Source: Bacteroidales bacterium
Lineage (GTDB): Bacteria; Bacteroidota; Bacteroidia; Bacteroidales; Muribaculaceae
Direction: 5' to 3'
DNA: 63,457 nt
NCBI GenBank assembly: GCA_020860515.1
Contig: JAJBUG010000055.1
Location: 31,534-94,990, forward strand
The position numbers and the translations under genes were made by a program. Under the pieces are notes generated by a model, which searched no databases, had not been told where the DNA came from, and saw nothing but the letters and a program-made list of their open reading frames with translations. Positions 45,523 through 54,258 of the stretch are shown one piece after another (the first letter of the stretch is position 1; every line of letters starts with the position of its first letter).

Positions 45523-46668
45523 ATGGTTAATTTTTGGGGCCACGGCTTTGCCGATGAGATAGAGCAATGGTCGTGGCAGGATACTATTGATCAGATAGCC
45601 TCGGTCACCGAGGCCGATGTGCTGCGCGTGCTTGCAAAGGCGCAGCGCAATGTAAAGCAGCTCGACGACACTGATTTTATGGCTCTCATCTCGCCCGCTG
45701 CCGAACCATACCTTGAGCAAATGGCCCAACTTGCCCACCGATTCACGATGGAGCGATTTGGCAAGACTATCTCGATGTACATTCCTATGTATGTGAGCAA
45801 TCGGTGCACCAATTTCTGTGTGTATTGCGGCTTCAACCATAATAATCCTATGCTGCGCACCACGCTCACAATGGAACAAGTGGAGGCTGAGTGCAAGGCC
45901 ATAAAGAAGTTGGGCCCGTTTGAGAACCTGTTGATTGTCAGCGGCGAAGCCCCGCATTTTTGCGGCGTAGAGTATTTCGAGCAGGTGCTCAACACCTGCC
46001 GCCCATATTTCCACAACCTAACCATAGAGGTGCAGCCCATGAAGATGGAGGAATACGAGCGCTTGACCCATGCTGGCCTCAACGGAGTGGTTTGCTTCCA
46101 AGAGACCTACCACAAAGAGCGTTATCGCTGCTACCACCCTAAGGGCATGAAGAGCTACTTCGGCTGGCGCCTCAATGGTTACGACCGCATGGGTCAGGCC
46201 GGGGTGCACAAAATCGGCATGGGCGTGCTGATTGGCCTGGAGGACTGGCGCGCCGACGTCACGATGATGGCTCGCCATCTGCGCTATCTCCAGAAGCATT
46301 ATTGGCGCACGCGCTACAGCGTCAACTTCCCGCGCATGTGCCCCAGCGAGAGCGGATTTCAGCCTAATGTGGTGATGACCGACAAGCAGTTGGCCCAGCT
46401 TACGATGGCCTTCCGCCTTTTCGACCACGATGTTGACATATCTTATTCTACCCGCGAGTTGCCTGATTTCCGACGCAACATGATGCGACTTGGCGTGACT
46501 TCGATGAGCGCTGGCAGTCAGACCGAGCCTGGCGGTTATGCCTCATGCCCAGATGCTTTGGAGCAATTCCATGTAAGTGATGGCCGCAGCCCCGAGGCTG
46601 TGACTTCGGCTATCCGTGCCGACGGCTATGATGTGGTATGGAAAGATTGGGACCAAATCTTTGATTAG
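45523..46668 (+). CDS. thiH: 2-iminoacetate synthase (radical SAM)
   Basis: 381 aa. Cleaves tyrosine to give dehydroglycine for thiazole synthesis. The radical-SAM cluster motif is CTNFCVYC at about residue 90 (SNRCTNFCVYCGFNHNN), followed by ENLLIVSGEAPHF and the C-terminal BATS domain (SAGSQTEPGGY). Confidence 0.96.
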   Translation: MVNFWGHGFADEIEQWSWQDTIDQIASVTEADVLRVLAKAQRNVKQLDDTDFMALISPAAEPYLEQMAQLAHRFTMERFGKTISMYIPMYVSNRCTNFCVYCGFNHNNPMLRTTLTMEQVEAECKAIKKLGPFENLLIVSGEAPHFCGVEYFEQVLNTCRPYFHNLTIEVQPMKMEEYERLTHAGLNGVVCFQETYHKERYRCYHPKGMKSYFGWRLNGYDRMGQAGVHKIGMGVLIGLEDWRADVTMMARHLRYLQKHYWRTRYSVNFPRMCPSESGFQPNVVMTDKQLAQLTMAFRLFDHDVDISYSTRELPDFRRNMMRLGVTSMSAGSQTEPGGYASCPDALEQFHVSDGRSPEAVTSAIRADGYDVVWKDWDQIFD

Positions 46669-46671
46669 CTT

Positions 46672-46819
46672 TACGTTTTGCGTTTTACGTTTTACGTTTT
46701 ACTAATCAGGTATTATTTTGTACCTCGTACCTTGTACCTCGTACCTCGTACCTTGTACCTCGTACCTCGTACCTCGTACCTCGTACCTTGTACCTCGTAC
46801 CTCGTACCTCGTACCTCGT
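46672..46819. repeat. Tandem repeats between thiH and thiF (TTTTACG and GTACCTC)
   Basis: First about five copies of the word gttttac (46672-46703), then from 46718 about fourteen copies of gtacct(c/t) of period 7. Because 3 x 7 = 21, the array is open in one frame and artificially extends thiF by 38 codons (YLVPRTS repeats). Confidence 0.9.
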
Positions 46820-46831
46820 ATTTTGTATTTT

Positions 46832-47524
46832 ATGAGTCGGTATATTAGAAATATACAATTGCCAGAGATAGGTGAGGCTGGACAACGCCGGCTGCTCGCC
46901 TCATCGGTCTTGGTGCTGGGCGCTGGTGCGCTTGGCACGGTGGCAAGCATGTACTTGGCCGCAAGCGGAGTAGGGCGAATCAAGGTAGTGGATTTTGACA
47001 ATATCGACATTACCAACCTCCAGCGTCAACTCTCCTATTCAGAGGCCGATCTTGGAAAGTCCAAGGTTATAACCTTGACTGAAAGGCTGCGAGCTATCAA
47101 CTCTGAAATCAAAGTGCAGGCGGTGAATCAGTTTGTAAAGCCTGGCGATTTGGCTAATCTTATGCAAGGCTCCGATTTGGTGCTTGAGTGCAGTGACAAT
47201 CCCGACACAAAATATGCAGTTACCTCGGCTGCCGAAGCTCAGGGAATCCCCTATGTGCTGGGCGGAGTGGCCCAATGGCGCGGACAAGTGATGGACTGGG
47301 CGCCAGGGCATGCGCGGTATTCCGATTTCTTCCCAGTGGGTGCGGATAGCAATGGTTACACGCCCTGCTCAATAGGCGGGGTGTTCGGCCCAGCTCCGGG
47401 CATTGTGGCAAGTATCCAAGCGGCTGAGGCAATCAAGCTGCTTACGGGGGCTGGCGTGCCATTGCTTGACCGTCTGTTGCTAATCGACACTCTAAAAATG
47501 AACTTCCGCACCATCTCCTACTAA
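46832..47524 (+). CDS. thiF: ThiS adenylyltransferase
   Basis: 230 aa from ATG 46832 (MSRYIRNIQLPEIGE). E1-like enzyme that adenylates the ThiS C-terminus. Rossmann motif VLGAGALGTVASMYLA (~30), DFDNIDITNLQRQLSYSEADLGKSK and the C-terminal GVFGPAPGIVASIQAAEAIKLL. The family's second pair of zinc cysteines is not evident. Last gene of the thi operon. Confidence 0.94.
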   Translation: MSRYIRNIQLPEIGEAGQRRLLASSVLVLGAGALGTVASMYLAASGVGRIKVVDFDNIDITNLQRQLSYSEADLGKSKVITLTERLRAINSEIKVQAVNQFVKPGDLANLMQGSDLVLECSDNPDTKYAVTSAAEAQGIPYVLGGVAQWRGQVMDWAPGHARYSDFFPVGADSNGYTPCSIGGVFGPAPGIVASIQAAEAIKLLTGAGVPLLDRLLLIDTLKMNFRTISY

Positions 47525-47579
47525 ACTTGTATTTCGTACCTTGTATTTTGTATTTTTCTAAAACTTTTGACAAAAAGAT

Positions 47580-47610
47580 TTTGTCAGGTCGTGAAAAATT
47601 CGTACCTTTG
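47580..47610 (+). promoter_or_regulatory. Promoter of rpmE2
   Basis: TTTG at 47580-47583, 19-nt spacer, TACCTTTG at 47603-47610. It is preceded by another short TTGTATTT repeat at 47526-47557. Confidence 0.85.
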
Positions 47611-47686
47611 CAAGCCGTTGCAATAAAGGGCACCTTACCAATGCCCGTAAATTTAACAAAGACAACAATTTAGAGCTCTAAACAAT

Positions 47687-47938
47687 ATGAAAGAAGGTAT
47701 CCATCCTAAGAATTACCGCGAAGTGGTGTTCAAAGATATGTCGAACGACGAAATCTTCATCACTCGCAGCACCGTAGCATCGCGCGAAACCATCGAGGTT
47801 GACGGCAAGGAATATCCCCTTGTAAAGCTGGAAATCACCAGCTCGTCGCACCCCTTCTTCACTGGCAAGCAGAAGCTCGTCGATACCGCTGGTCGCGTCG
47901 ACAAGTTCATGAGCCGCTACGGCAACCGCAAGAAATAA
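47687..47938 (+). CDS. rpmE2: 50S ribosomal protein L31, type B
   Basis: 83 aa with the L31 core ([17 protein letters not shown] … [23 protein letters not shown]). No cysteine is present, so this is the zinc-independent type B form. Single-gene unit with its own promoter and terminator. Confidence 0.96.
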   Translation: MKEGIHPKNYREVVFKDMSNDEIFITRSTVASRETIEVDGKEYPLVKLEITSSSHPFFTGKQKLVDTAGRVDKFMSRYGNRKK

Positions 47939-47969
47939 GACTCCGGGCCTTCCTCTCGGAATCGACAGT

Positions 47970-47996
47970 AGCCCCTGGTGTATGGCATCGGGGGCT
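47970..47996 (+). terminator. Terminator after rpmE2
   Basis: Stem AGCCCC/GGGGCT extended by TG/CG, loop of about 11 nt, weak T tract. Confidence 0.55.
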
Positions 47997-48087
47997 TGCT
48001 TATCGTAACGCTCACGGTCCATTTCATTGTTTCTACACCTATAACGCTCGCGCCTCCCAAATTGTTCCTCACCGAGTTTACACTAAA

Positions 48088-48135
48088 GAGGCCACGGAGA
48101 AAATAAAACTCCGTGGCCTCCGTGTCTCTGTGGTG
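48088..48135. repeat. Hairpin plus 'ctccgtggcctccgtg' repeat
   Basis: Perfect 12-bp arms (GAGGCCACGGAG / CTCCGTGGCCTC, 48088-48099 and 48109-48120) with a 9-nt loop, followed by further near copies of cctccgtgtctctgtgg. It can terminate the minus-strand GH51 gene; its wording resembles repeats seen in the gaps of many bacterial genomes. Confidence 0.7.
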
Positions 48136-48139
48136 AATT

Positions 48140-50530
48140 TCACTCAGAAATAATGCGGTAAACGCTGAAAGAGTAGGGGGGCAGCGTGGCTGGCAGGGTG
48201 CCTACTGTAGCCTCAAATGTCATTGGCTTGGAATCCAGGCTGTCCCAGGCTCCGCTCAGCACTGTGCACTGCACCTTGGCATCTGCACCAGCCAAGTCGG
48301 CCAAGTCGAGGCTCAAATCTGCCGTTGCGGGCAGCATATTCACCAGCTTCACTATCACATCGCCAGTAGCTTCATCACGTACGATCGACGAGCCTACACG
48401 CTTGCTCACCTGGTGGGGCTGATCCTTCACATCGAGCGATGATGGAATATAGGTTGAGCCTGAGTTCTGTCCGTACATCTGCTGCACCCAATAGTCAGTA
48501 GTGGGCATCACCTCAGTGTTGGTGAAATAAATCATATCGGGGTTCCACTGAGTGTGATTCTTCTTAGCCAGCAGCGGAGCATAGCTGCTCATTACCACCA
48601 CATCGGCGTTGCGTTCTACATCAGTGAGATATAGGGCATCGCTGAGGGCTGTCTCGATGGTAGATGTGCGCTTTGAATTATGGCTTGCGTATTCGCCAAG
48701 GTAAACCTTGGGGGCATTGCGGTCGTAGCGGTCGTAATAATCACGATTATTGATTAGCCAGCCGGGAGCCACATAGTAATGCTCATCCACAATTGGCACA
48801 TTCTCTTGGCGTGCGAATCGCCAGCCCTCGTTATAATCGGTGCCCTCGTAGAATGGACCTACGGTGCCAACAACTGTAATCTCGGGGTACTTTGCCTTCA
48901 CGGCATCATTGATCATCTTGAATCGCTCCTCAAATATTGGATTGATCAGATCCTCATTGCCAATGCCCACATATTTCAGATTGAATGGCGCTGGGTGGCC
49001 AGCATCGGCGCGCATCTTGGCCCACTTGCTCTTCTTGGGGTCGCCATTGGCCCATTCTATCAGATCAAGCACGTCCTGCACATAAGCATCCATTTCCTCC
49101 ATTGGCACTCCGCATTGCTGGCCGTAGCTGCTCACCTCGTCGTGGCTGTGGTGGCTTGGATTCCATGAGTTTTGGCAAGGCACGCCAGCTGCCAGCACTG
49201 GCAGCGGCTCGGCACCTAAGTCTTCGCAGAAGATGAAATATTCGTAGTAGCCAAGGCCGCGAGTCTGATGGTATCCCCACAGATTCTCTATGGGTTTGCG
49301 AGCCTCAAGCGCGCCAATCGAGCCCTTCCAGTCGTAGATATTGTCCACGCCGTTGCCATGGGCTACGCACCCGCCAGGAAAGCGCACGAATCTCGGATGC
49401 AAGTCAGCCAAGGTCTGAGCCAAATCCTTGCGCAGGCCGTTTTTGCGTCCTTTGTAAGTGTCCTGGGGGAAGAGCGACACCATATCCAGCGCGTATCTCC
49501 CCGCGCTGAGCGGCTTGATTGCGAGCTGTGCGTTGTCACAGTCAGCCGATGGTATCAGCACTGCTGTTGACTTCTTCCAATTCTTGCCGCCTTTCACTGT
49601 GGCTTTTGCCAGCACTGTGCCATCAGCCGTCACCAGGGCCACCTCGGCTGAGCCGCCTTGCATCTGCACCGAGAAATCATATTTCTCACCGCGCTTCACT
49701 GCTATGCCGTCGAAGCCCTCGTTGATCAGCTGGGCGCCCGGGGCAGTCACATCCAGCACTGCGTAAGTTGCATTATTTTCATGTATGGGATTTTGCTTGT
49801 CGGTGCTTAGTGTCATCCCGCTCCCCTTTACGCTCCAAGCCGTAGTGGCGTTCCAATCCTTATTGTCAAGGCTGTTGAACTCAAAGTCCCTGTTTCTTAC
49901 CAGTTCGGCATACAAGCCGCCATCGGCCGCATAGTTGATATCTTCAAAGAAGATTCCGATCAGCTTGTCGCTGATTGGCTTGGCCTGGTCGGGCTGCGCC
50001 TTCACATTCACCTGCACTTTCTTCAGCCCTGCGTATCGCTTGGCGTCATCGGCGCATGTCTCTGCCTCCTGGGCGCCCTTCAGCCCTCGGTATTGGGTGT
50101 AGTCGATCAGTCGCTTCACTGTGCTGAATGGCACGCGCAGCTTGTCGGCTCCCGGCTTCAGGCTTCCTGCTTGATAATCCTGCCAGCCCCATGTTATGAG
50201 GTCGGGCGAATACACCGTAGCCACTGATTTCTTCTCAGGCGAGATGTACCATTGGGCCATCCATGAGCCGTCGGCTTGCTGGCACAGCTGTGGCTCAACC
50301 ATCTTTTTGTGGCTGCCCCATGGGCCGAAATCGTTGGCCACAAAGCTGTAGCCGTTGCCAATTTGATGCCAGGTCTGGCCATCACTGCTCCATTCCAAGT
50401 GCATGCCGTTGGCGCTTGGCCCCTCCGGGTTCGACCAGGGTCGCAGCCACACACTGTCGGTGGGTGCGATGTTGATGGCTTGTGCGCCTAAGGCGGCAGC
50501 CATTGCAAGAGAAAGTAGGGTACGTCTCAT
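48140..50530 (-). CDS. Secreted alpha-L-arabinofuranosidase, GH51
   Basis: About 796 aa. Signal peptide LLSLAMAAALGAQA after the chosen ATG at 50530 (MRRTLLSLAM); an extension to 50704 is rejected because it crosses the promoter. The first 150 residues (SDGQTWHQIGNGYSF, KKMVEPQLC) resemble a five-bladed GH43/sialidase-like domain. GH51 catalytic residues: acid/base Glu in VGIGNEDLINP (~523) and nucleophile Glu in KVYLGEYASHN (~611). It removes arabinose from arabinan or arabinoxylan in the periplasm or at the surface. Confidence 0.92.
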   Translation of the reverse strand: MRRTLLSLAMAAALGAQAINIAPTDSVWLRPWSNPEGPSANGMHLEWSSDGQTWHQIGNGYSFVANDFGPWGSHKKMVEPQLCQQADGSWMAQWYISPEKKSVATVYSPDLITWGWQDYQAGSLKPGADKLRVPFSTVKRLIDYTQYRGLKGAQEAETCADDAKRYAGLKKVQVNVKAQPDQAKPISDKLIGIFFEDINYAADGGLYAELVRNRDFEFNSLDNKDWNATTAWSVKGSGMTLSTDKQNPIHENNATYAVLDVTAPGAQLINEGFDGIAVKRGEKYDFSVQMQGGSAEVALVTADGTVLAKATVKGGKNWKKSTAVLIPSADCDNAQLAIKPLSAGRYALDMVSLFPQDTYKGRKNGLRKDLAQTLADLHPRFVRFPGGCVAHGNGVDNIYDWKGSIGALEARKPIENLWGYHQTRGLGYYEYFIFCEDLGAEPLPVLAAGVPCQNSWNPSHHSHDEVSSYGQQCGVPMEEMDAYVQDVLDLIEWANGDPKKSKWAKMRADAGHPAPFNLKYVGIGNEDLINPIFEERFKMINDAVKAKYPEITVVGTVGPFYEGTDYNEGWRFARQENVPIVDEHYYVAPGWLINNRDYYDRYDRNAPKVYLGEYASHNSKRTSTIETALSDALYLTDVERNADVVVMSSYAPLLAKKNHTQWNPDMIYFTNTEVMPTTDYWVQQMYGQNSGSTYIPSSLDVKDQPHQVSKRVGSSIVRDEATGDVIVKLVNMLPATADLSLDLADLAGADAKVQCTVLSGAWDSLDSKPMTFEATVGTLPATLPPYSFSVYRIISE

Positions 50531-50554
50531 GATATGATGTGGTATTATTCTTTG

Positions 50555-50663
50555 CAAATTTACACAAAAAATCCTAATTCCCCAATATTTGCAGAAATAT
50601 TTGTAGTGAATGCAAAAATTGTCGATGCTTTTTTTGTCAATTTGGAACTTTTTATTAATTTTG
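50555..50663. promoter_or_regulatory. Divergent promoters for GH51 and GH13 genes
   Basis: Minus strand: TAAATTTG at 50555-50562, 25 nt upstream of the GH51 ATG. Plus strand: TTTG 50633-50636, 19-nt spacer, TAATTTTG 50656-50663, for the GH13 gene. The rest of this 199-nt gap holds no gene. Confidence 0.75.
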
Positions 50664-50729
50664 GAGGTTGTAATTTTTAGAGACGGAAATTTTTGTTTAT
50701 ACACCTAAAATACTAACCAATACAATAGC

Positions 50730-53441
50730 ATGAAACATCTTTACTTAACCCTGGTGGGAATGTTAGGCTTGGGCTTGGCCGCTCAGGCTCAGAACATCGT
50801 GACATCTTCACCAACGCCGCTGCAGGAGAACAGCGAGAACGTAGTCATTACCTACCATGCCGACCAAGGCAACAAAGCCCTGATGGGACTGCCATCGACC
50901 ACTGCCGTTTACGCCCATACTGGTGTAATCACCAACAAGAGCACCAGCGGCAGCGATTGGAAATACGCTCCAACTTGGCTCGACAACAGTGAAAAATACA
51001 AGCTCGAATATGTGGCTGAGAACACCTACGAACTCACCATCGGCGACATACGCACCTACTACGGCATCACCAATGCCGACGAAAAGGTGGAGAAGCTCGC
51101 TTTTGTGTTCCGCACTGCCGATGGCGGCAAGCAGGGCAAAACTGCCACTGGCGGCGACATCTTCCTGGATGTGATGGCCGAGGGTTTCCAGCTCGATTTT
51201 TCTTCTAACGCCTCCACTGTACTCAATAGCACCACTGCTACCGTTACCTTCACAGCCAACACCACTGCCTCAGCAGACATTAAGATTTACCTTGGCGACA
51301 CCAATTCAGTGCCTATCGCTGAGGCTAATGGCGTCACCACTCTCTCTACAGAGTACACCTTTGTGCAGGGCGACAGCTACGATGTAATAGCCGTGGCCAC
51401 CAATGGCACCGACACTGCCGAGCAGAGCATTCACATTTGCTACCCTGGCGATTCGCAAGAGGTGGCTTATCCCGGTGGCACTCCTGCAATGGGAGCCACA
51501 GCCGAGGCCAATGGCGACGTCACATTCTGCCTCGCCGCTCCTGGCAAAACCAATGTGATGATCATGCCTTCATGGGACGGATATGCTGCCATGAGCAAAA
51601 ATGTGATGAATTACACCGACATCGACGGCATCCGCTATTTCTGGCTCACGGTCAGCGGCCTCGACCCCGACACCGATTATCTATATTATTACCTCGTTGA
51701 CGAGGCTACACCCGTGGGCGATCCTTATGCTCGCCTTGTGCTTGACCCCTACAGCGACAAATGGCTTGCCGATGGCGTGTACCCAGGCATGCCCGCATAC
51801 CCCTACGATGTAGTGCAGAACAATGCCATGATTGCAGTCTATCGCGGCACTTTCGACAATTACGATTGGCGCATTCAGGATTTCCAAGGTGTTGACAAGA
51901 GCGAACTGGTAATCTATGAGTTGCTCTTCCGCGACTTCACTGGCACCGAGGGCAAAGCCGATGGCAATGGCACCGTGAAGCTGGCCATGGACAAGCTCGA
52001 CTATCTCGAAGCCTTGGGTATCAATGCCATCGAAATGATGCCTATCTGTGAATTCAACGGCAACAACTCGTGGGGCTACAACACCAACTTCTATTTCGCC
52101 CCCGACAAGGCCTATGGCAGCCCCGACGATTATCGCGCATTTATTGACGAATGTCACAGCCGTGGCATCGCCGTGATTCTCGACGTAGTGTTCAATCAGA
52201 GCGACGGCCTACACCCCTGGTATCAGATGTATTCATCGGGCAGCAACCCATTCTACAATGCCACTGCGCCTCACGCTTACAGCGTGCTCAACGACTGGAA
52301 ACAGGACAACATGCTGGTGCAACAGCAATGGCAGGATATGATCCGCTACTGGATGACTGCCTACAAGATCGACGGTTTCCGCTTTGACCTCGTTAAGGGT
52401 CTCGGCGATAACGATAGCTACGGTGGCAACAACTCTGAGGCTAATACCAACAAGTACAATGCCAGCCGTGTTGAGCGCATGAAAACTCTGACCGACGTTA
52501 TGTTCTCGATCAACCCCAATGCTTACTCAATCAATGAGAATCTTGCCACAGCTCAGGAGGAGAATGATATGGCTGCCAATGGCCAGCTCAACTGGGCCAA
52601 TATCAACGACGCTGCCTGCCAGTTCGCAATGGGCTATGTAAGCGATAGCAACTGCAACCGCTTCTATGCTCCGCAGGACAGCCGCACTTGGGGCTCGACT
52701 GTCAGCTATGCTGAGAGTCACGACGAGCAGCGCGTGGCTTACAAGCAGGAGACCTGGGGCGTTGATGGCGTCAAGGGCGACCTGGCTGTGGAGATGCGCC
52801 GTTGCGGCGGCGTGGCTGCCCAGATGTTGCTTTCGCCGGGTGCTCACATGATTTGGCAGTTTGGCGAACTTGGCAACGACACCAACACTAAGAATAGCGA
52901 TTGGTCCAACAACACCGATCCTAAGCCCGTGCTGTGGAGCTACTATGACGTGCCTGACCGCCGTGGCCTCTACGACAATTACCAAGAGCTGATTGCTCTG
53001 CGTCGCGACAATCCCGACCTCTTCGCCGAGAATGCCAACTTCACAATACAGTGCGCTGTCAGCAACTGGACCAAGGGTCGCTACATCTACGCTTCGACCG
53101 ACGACAAAGAGTTGATTTGCGTAATCAATCCAAATCTCACCGAGACCACCTTTACCGACGTTACCTTTAAGCAGGCCGATAATTCAGCTTACAAAGCTGG
53201 TTCGCAAAGCTATGGCGTTGACTACAGCTTCGATGCAGCAGCTGGCACCGTCACACTGGCTGGCAGCAGCTATGTGGTGCTGGTCAATGACAAGGTAGGT
53301 GGCATCTCTTCGGTAGTCACTGACGAGAACGTTGAGGTTCGCTATTTCAACCTGCAGGGTCTCGAAGTTGCCAATCCTCAGCCTGGCCATATCTACATTC
53401 GCGTAGCTGGCAACCAAGCTACAAAGATCCTCGCCCGCTAA
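50730..53441 (+). CDS. Secreted alpha-amylase family enzyme, GH13
   Basis: 903 aa. Signal peptide MKHLYLTLVGMLGLGLAAQA; residues ~22-240 hold starch-binding-like beta domains; a CBM48-like domain follows (TFCLAAPGKTNVMIMPSWDGY). The GH13 barrel has the conserved regions VILDVVFNQSD, IDGFRFDLVKG (nucleophile Asp ~553), SINENLAT (acid Glu ~603, with N instead of the usual G before it) and YAESHDEQR (Asp ~663). The end (VRYFNLQGLEVANPQPGHIY) resembles T9SS-type C-terminal sorting tails of the order. Acts on starch or glycogen-like glucans outside the cytoplasm. Confidence 0.92.
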   Translation: MKHLYLTLVGMLGLGLAAQAQNIVTSSPTPLQENSENVVITYHADQGNKALMGLPSTTAVYAHTGVITNKSTSGSDWKYAPTWLDNSEKYKLEYVAENTYELTIGDIRTYYGITNADEKVEKLAFVFRTADGGKQGKTATGGDIFLDVMAEGFQLDFSSNASTVLNSTTATVTFTANTTASADIKIYLGDTNSVPIAEANGVTTLSTEYTFVQGDSYDVIAVATNGTDTAEQSIHICYPGDSQEVAYPGGTPAMGATAEANGDVTFCLAAPGKTNVMIMPSWDGYAAMSKNVMNYTDIDGIRYFWLTVSGLDPDTDYLYYYLVDEATPVGDPYARLVLDPYSDKWLADGVYPGMPAYPYDVVQNNAMIAVYRGTFDNYDWRIQDFQGVDKSELVIYELLFRDFTGTEGKADGNGTVKLAMDKLDYLEALGINAIEMMPICEFNGNNSWGYNTNFYFAPDKAYGSPDDYRAFIDECHSRGIAVILDVVFNQSDGLHPWYQMYSSGSNPFYNATAPHAYSVLNDWKQDNMLVQQQWQDMIRYWMTAYKIDGFRFDLVKGLGDNDSYGGNNSEANTNKYNASRVERMKTLTDVMFSINPNAYSINENLATAQEENDMAANGQLNWANINDAACQFAMGYVSDSNCNRFYAPQDSRTWGSTVSYAESHDEQRVAYKQETWGVDGVKGDLAVEMRRCGGVAAQMLLSPGAHMIWQFGELGNDTNTKNSDWSNNTDPKPVLWSYYDVPDRRGLYDNYQELIALRRDNPDLFAENANFTIQCAVSNWTKGRYIYASTDDKELICVINPNLTETTFTDVTFKQADNSAYKAGSQSYGVDYSFDAAAGTVTLAGSSYVVLVNDKVGGISSVVTDENVEVRYFNLQGLEVANPQPGHIYIRVAGNQATKILAR

Positions 53442-53445
53442 TCCG

Positions 53446-53520
53446 GGACGAGAGATACGAATAACGAGAGACACGAAAAAATTGCCTATTTGTATCTCTC
53501 GTTATTCGTATCTCTCGTCC
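53446..53520. terminator. 26-bp perfect inverted repeat between GH13 and purN
   Basis: Arms 53446-53471 and 53495-53520 are perfectly complementary, with a 23-nt A/T-rich loop. Each arm itself contains the word cgagagatacgaataacgag twice-like (acgagaga … acgagaga). It ends 17 nt before the purN ATG and may terminate transcription or process the mRNA. Confidence 0.75.
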
Positions 53521-53536
53521 AAAAGTATTACAGAAT

Positions 53537-54106
53537 ATGAAGAAGATTGCGATTTTTGCCAGTGGCAGCGGCACCAATGCCGAAAACATAGTGAAATATT
53601 TTCAAGGCAACCCTGAGATTGAGGTGAGTGTGATTGTTGCCAACCGTAAAGCTGCAGGCGTAGTGGAGCGGGCAGAAAGGCTTGGTGTGCTATGCCTTTA
53701 TTTCCCCAAGGAGGAATGGGCTTCAGGTGAAAATGTGCTCAAGGCGATGCGTGAGCGTGATATTGATTTGATAGTGTTGGCTGGATTTTTGGCAATGATT
53801 CCCAATGCGCTGCTTGAGGCTTATCCCAATCGAATCATCAACATCCACCCCTCGCTGCTGCCGAAATATGGAGGCAAAGGCATGTACGGCGACCATGTGC
53901 ACCAGGCCGTCATTGCCAACCATGAGACCGAAAGCGGCATCACCATCCACTATGTGAATGCCCACATCGACTCAGGCGCACCCATTGCCCAATTCAGCTG
54001 CCCCGTCCTCCCCGACGACACACCAGCCACCCTTGCCGCCCGCATCCACTCCCTCGAATACACCCACTATCCCCCCACCATTGCCCACCTCCTCATCACC
54101 AGATAG
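53537..54106 (+). CDS. purN: Phosphoribosylglycinamide formyltransferase
   Basis: 189 aa. Transfers the formyl group from 10-formyl-THF to GAR in purine synthesis. Conserved ASGSGTNAENIVKYF start, INIHPSLLPKYGGKGMYG (catalytic Asn-His) and HYVNAHIDSGAPI (Asp). Confidence 0.96.
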   Translation: MKKIAIFASGSGTNAENIVKYFQGNPEIEVSVIVANRKAAGVVERAERLGVLCLYFPKEEWASGENVLKAMRERDIDLIVLAGFLAMIPNALLEAYPNRIINIHPSLLPKYGGKGMYGDHVHQAVIANHETESGITIHYVNAHIDSGAPIAQFSCPVLPDDTPATLAARIHSLEYTHYPPTIAHLLITR

Positions 54107-54149
54107 CCCCCGGTCCAACCAGGGGTGAAATGGAACCAAACCCACCAAC

Positions 54150-54187
54150 AAAAAACTCGGCAGCCCTTTGAGGCTGCTGAGTTTTTT
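54150..54187 (+). terminator. Terminator after purN
   Basis: Stem AAAAAACTCGGCAGCC / GGCTGCTGAGTTTTTT with a 6-nt loop and one mismatch, ending in a T run. Confidence 0.88.
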
Positions 54188-54222
54188 GTTCCTTAGAAAT
54201 GCCCTATATGTGGAAAATTTTG

Positions 54223-54230
54223 TAACTTTG
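54223..54230 (+). promoter_or_regulatory. -7 promoter box upstream of the AAA/PD-(D/E)XK gene
   Basis: TAACTTTG, 28 nt before the ATG. Confidence 0.7.
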
Positions 54231-54258
54231 CGTATTATTAATCCTTAAACTATCTACA

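Noticed and set aside
46718..46831. N-terminal extension of thiF (YLVPRTS repeats)
   Set aside because: The 7-bp repeat is open in one frame by chance; the conserved ThiF start is the ATG at 46832.
48140..50704. Longer form of the GH51 gene starting at 50704
   Set aside because: The extra 58 residues cross the -7 box at 50555-50562 and precede a normal signal peptide.
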